Shown: in pieces, positions 6,111 to 6,395 of the stretch | Layout of the letters: each line of letters begins with the position of its first letter | Position numbering within the stretch: the first letter of the stretch is position 1 | NCBI GenBank assembly: GCA_003151665.1 | Contig: PLYD01000068.1 | Location: 1 to 6,395 of the forward strand | DNA length: 6,395 nt | Source of the DNA: Candidatus Dormiibacterota bacterium | GTDB taxonomy: Bacteria; Chloroflexota; Dormibacteria; Dormibacterales; Dormibacteraceae | Direction of reading: 5' to 3' | The notes under the pieces: generated by a model | The model's database searches: none | Told to the model about the DNA's origin: nothing | What the model saw: the letters and a program-made list of their open reading frames with translations, nothing else | Translations under genes and position numbers: made by a program

Positions 6111-6395
6111 CTAGCTCGAGACAGATAGCTCGGAGACGGCAGCCGGAGTGGCGACAGCGACCGCGGCGGTGCCTGGCGCCAGCTCGCGCATCATCCCGGT
6201 CAGGGCTCGCTTCGGGCCCACCTCGATGAACATGTCGCAGCCGAGCTCGACCAGCGACCCGACGCAGGCCGCCCACCGCACCGGCGACCTCAGCTGCATC
6301 TCCATCACGTGCGGGATGCGATCGCCGCCCTGGTGCTCGCGACCCGTGAGGTTGGCCATGACGGGAAGCTTCGGCGCGCGCCACTCGATGCGTTC
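6111..6395 (-). CDS. fabD: Malonyl-CoA:ACP transacylase, C-terminal part
   Basis: FabD transfers malonyl groups from CoA to acyl carrier protein to feed chain elongation. The window contains its last 94 residues plus a TAG stop; the 5' part, including the active-site serine motif, lies beyond the right edge. The frame stays open to base 6395. Family features are a LPVMANLTGRE segment (corresponding to the VPVYANVDG-like stretch of E. coli FabD), LRSPVRWAACV (the family's L-x-x-PVRW), and FIEVGPKRALTGMMRE, which matches the conserved EVGPGKVLTGL-like region near the C terminus. The protein ends about 25 residues after that motif, a normal length. The gene immediately upstream of acpP makes its own acceptor substrate, supporting the assignment. 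Type I acyltransferase domains share these motifs, but the adjacent discrete acpP favours FabD. Confidence 0.93.
   Translation of the reverse strand, partial: ERIEWRAPKLPVMANLTGREHQGGDRIPHVMEMQLRSPVRWAACVGSLVELGCDMFIEVGPKRALTGMMRELAPGTAAVAVATPAAVSELSVSS

Noticed and set aside
1619..6113. Reassignment of TAG to a sense codon, suggested by TAG stops in fabD, acpP, smc and the PHP gene
   Set aside because: The TAG codons fall at normal C-terminal ends for FabD, AcpP and Smc, and no TAG occurs inside a conserved domain. Ordinary termination explains them.

Overview
This window is one compact, high-GC (roughly two-thirds G+C by eye) housekeeping block in which every convincing gene lies on the minus strand. 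In transcription order, from the right edge leftward, it reads: 3' end of fabD (malonyl-CoA:ACP transacylase), acpP (acyl carrier protein), rnc (ribonuclease III), smc (chromosome segregation ATPase), ftsY (SRP receptor GTPase) and a PHP-domain metal-dependent phosphoesterase. The first 18 bases may hold the first six codons of another gene. The order fabD-acpP-rnc-smc-ftsY is a classic bacterial cluster, best known from Gram-positive and related lineages. High GC, the Ala/Arg/Pro-rich proteins and frequent TTG starts would suit a high-GC Terrabacteria lineage such as Chloroflexota or Dormibacterota, but that placement is inference and is not proven by anything here.

Layout: fabD ends at 6111. 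A 57-base gap holds a strong Shine-Dalgarno sequence for acpP (TTG start at 6053). acpP ends at 5805, and the rnc frame is already open there. rnc ends at 4858 with a long Pro/Ala-rich tail. A 71-base gap contains a perfect 10-bp palindrome, a 7-bp direct repeat and a possible -10 hexamer just before smc. smc ends at 1619, and the N-domain coding of ftsY begins directly after that stop codon. ftsY ends at 728, and the PHP gene starts three bases later. No intergenic stretch exceeds 125 bases. I see no tRNA, rRNA, CRISPR array, insertion sequence or convincing terminator.

Functionally the block joins fatty-acid synthesis (FabD loads malonate onto AcpP), RNA processing (RNase III), chromosome organisation (Smc) and membrane protein targeting (FtsY), probably as one transcript or two. 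The PHP protein's substrate is unknown.

I found no new biological system. The most unusual thing is translation initiation. No gene whose start lies inside the window and is well supported begins with ATG: acpP, smc and the PHP gene start with TTG. rnc and ftsY have no ATG, GTG or TTG that would include their conserved N-terminal sequence. Secondary points are a D-to-N change at a predicted RNase III metal ligand, an 85-residue disordered-looking RNase III tail, an LSSGE instead of LSGGE signature in a short Smc, and the fact that smc, ftsY and the PHP gene share one reading frame separated only by stop codons.
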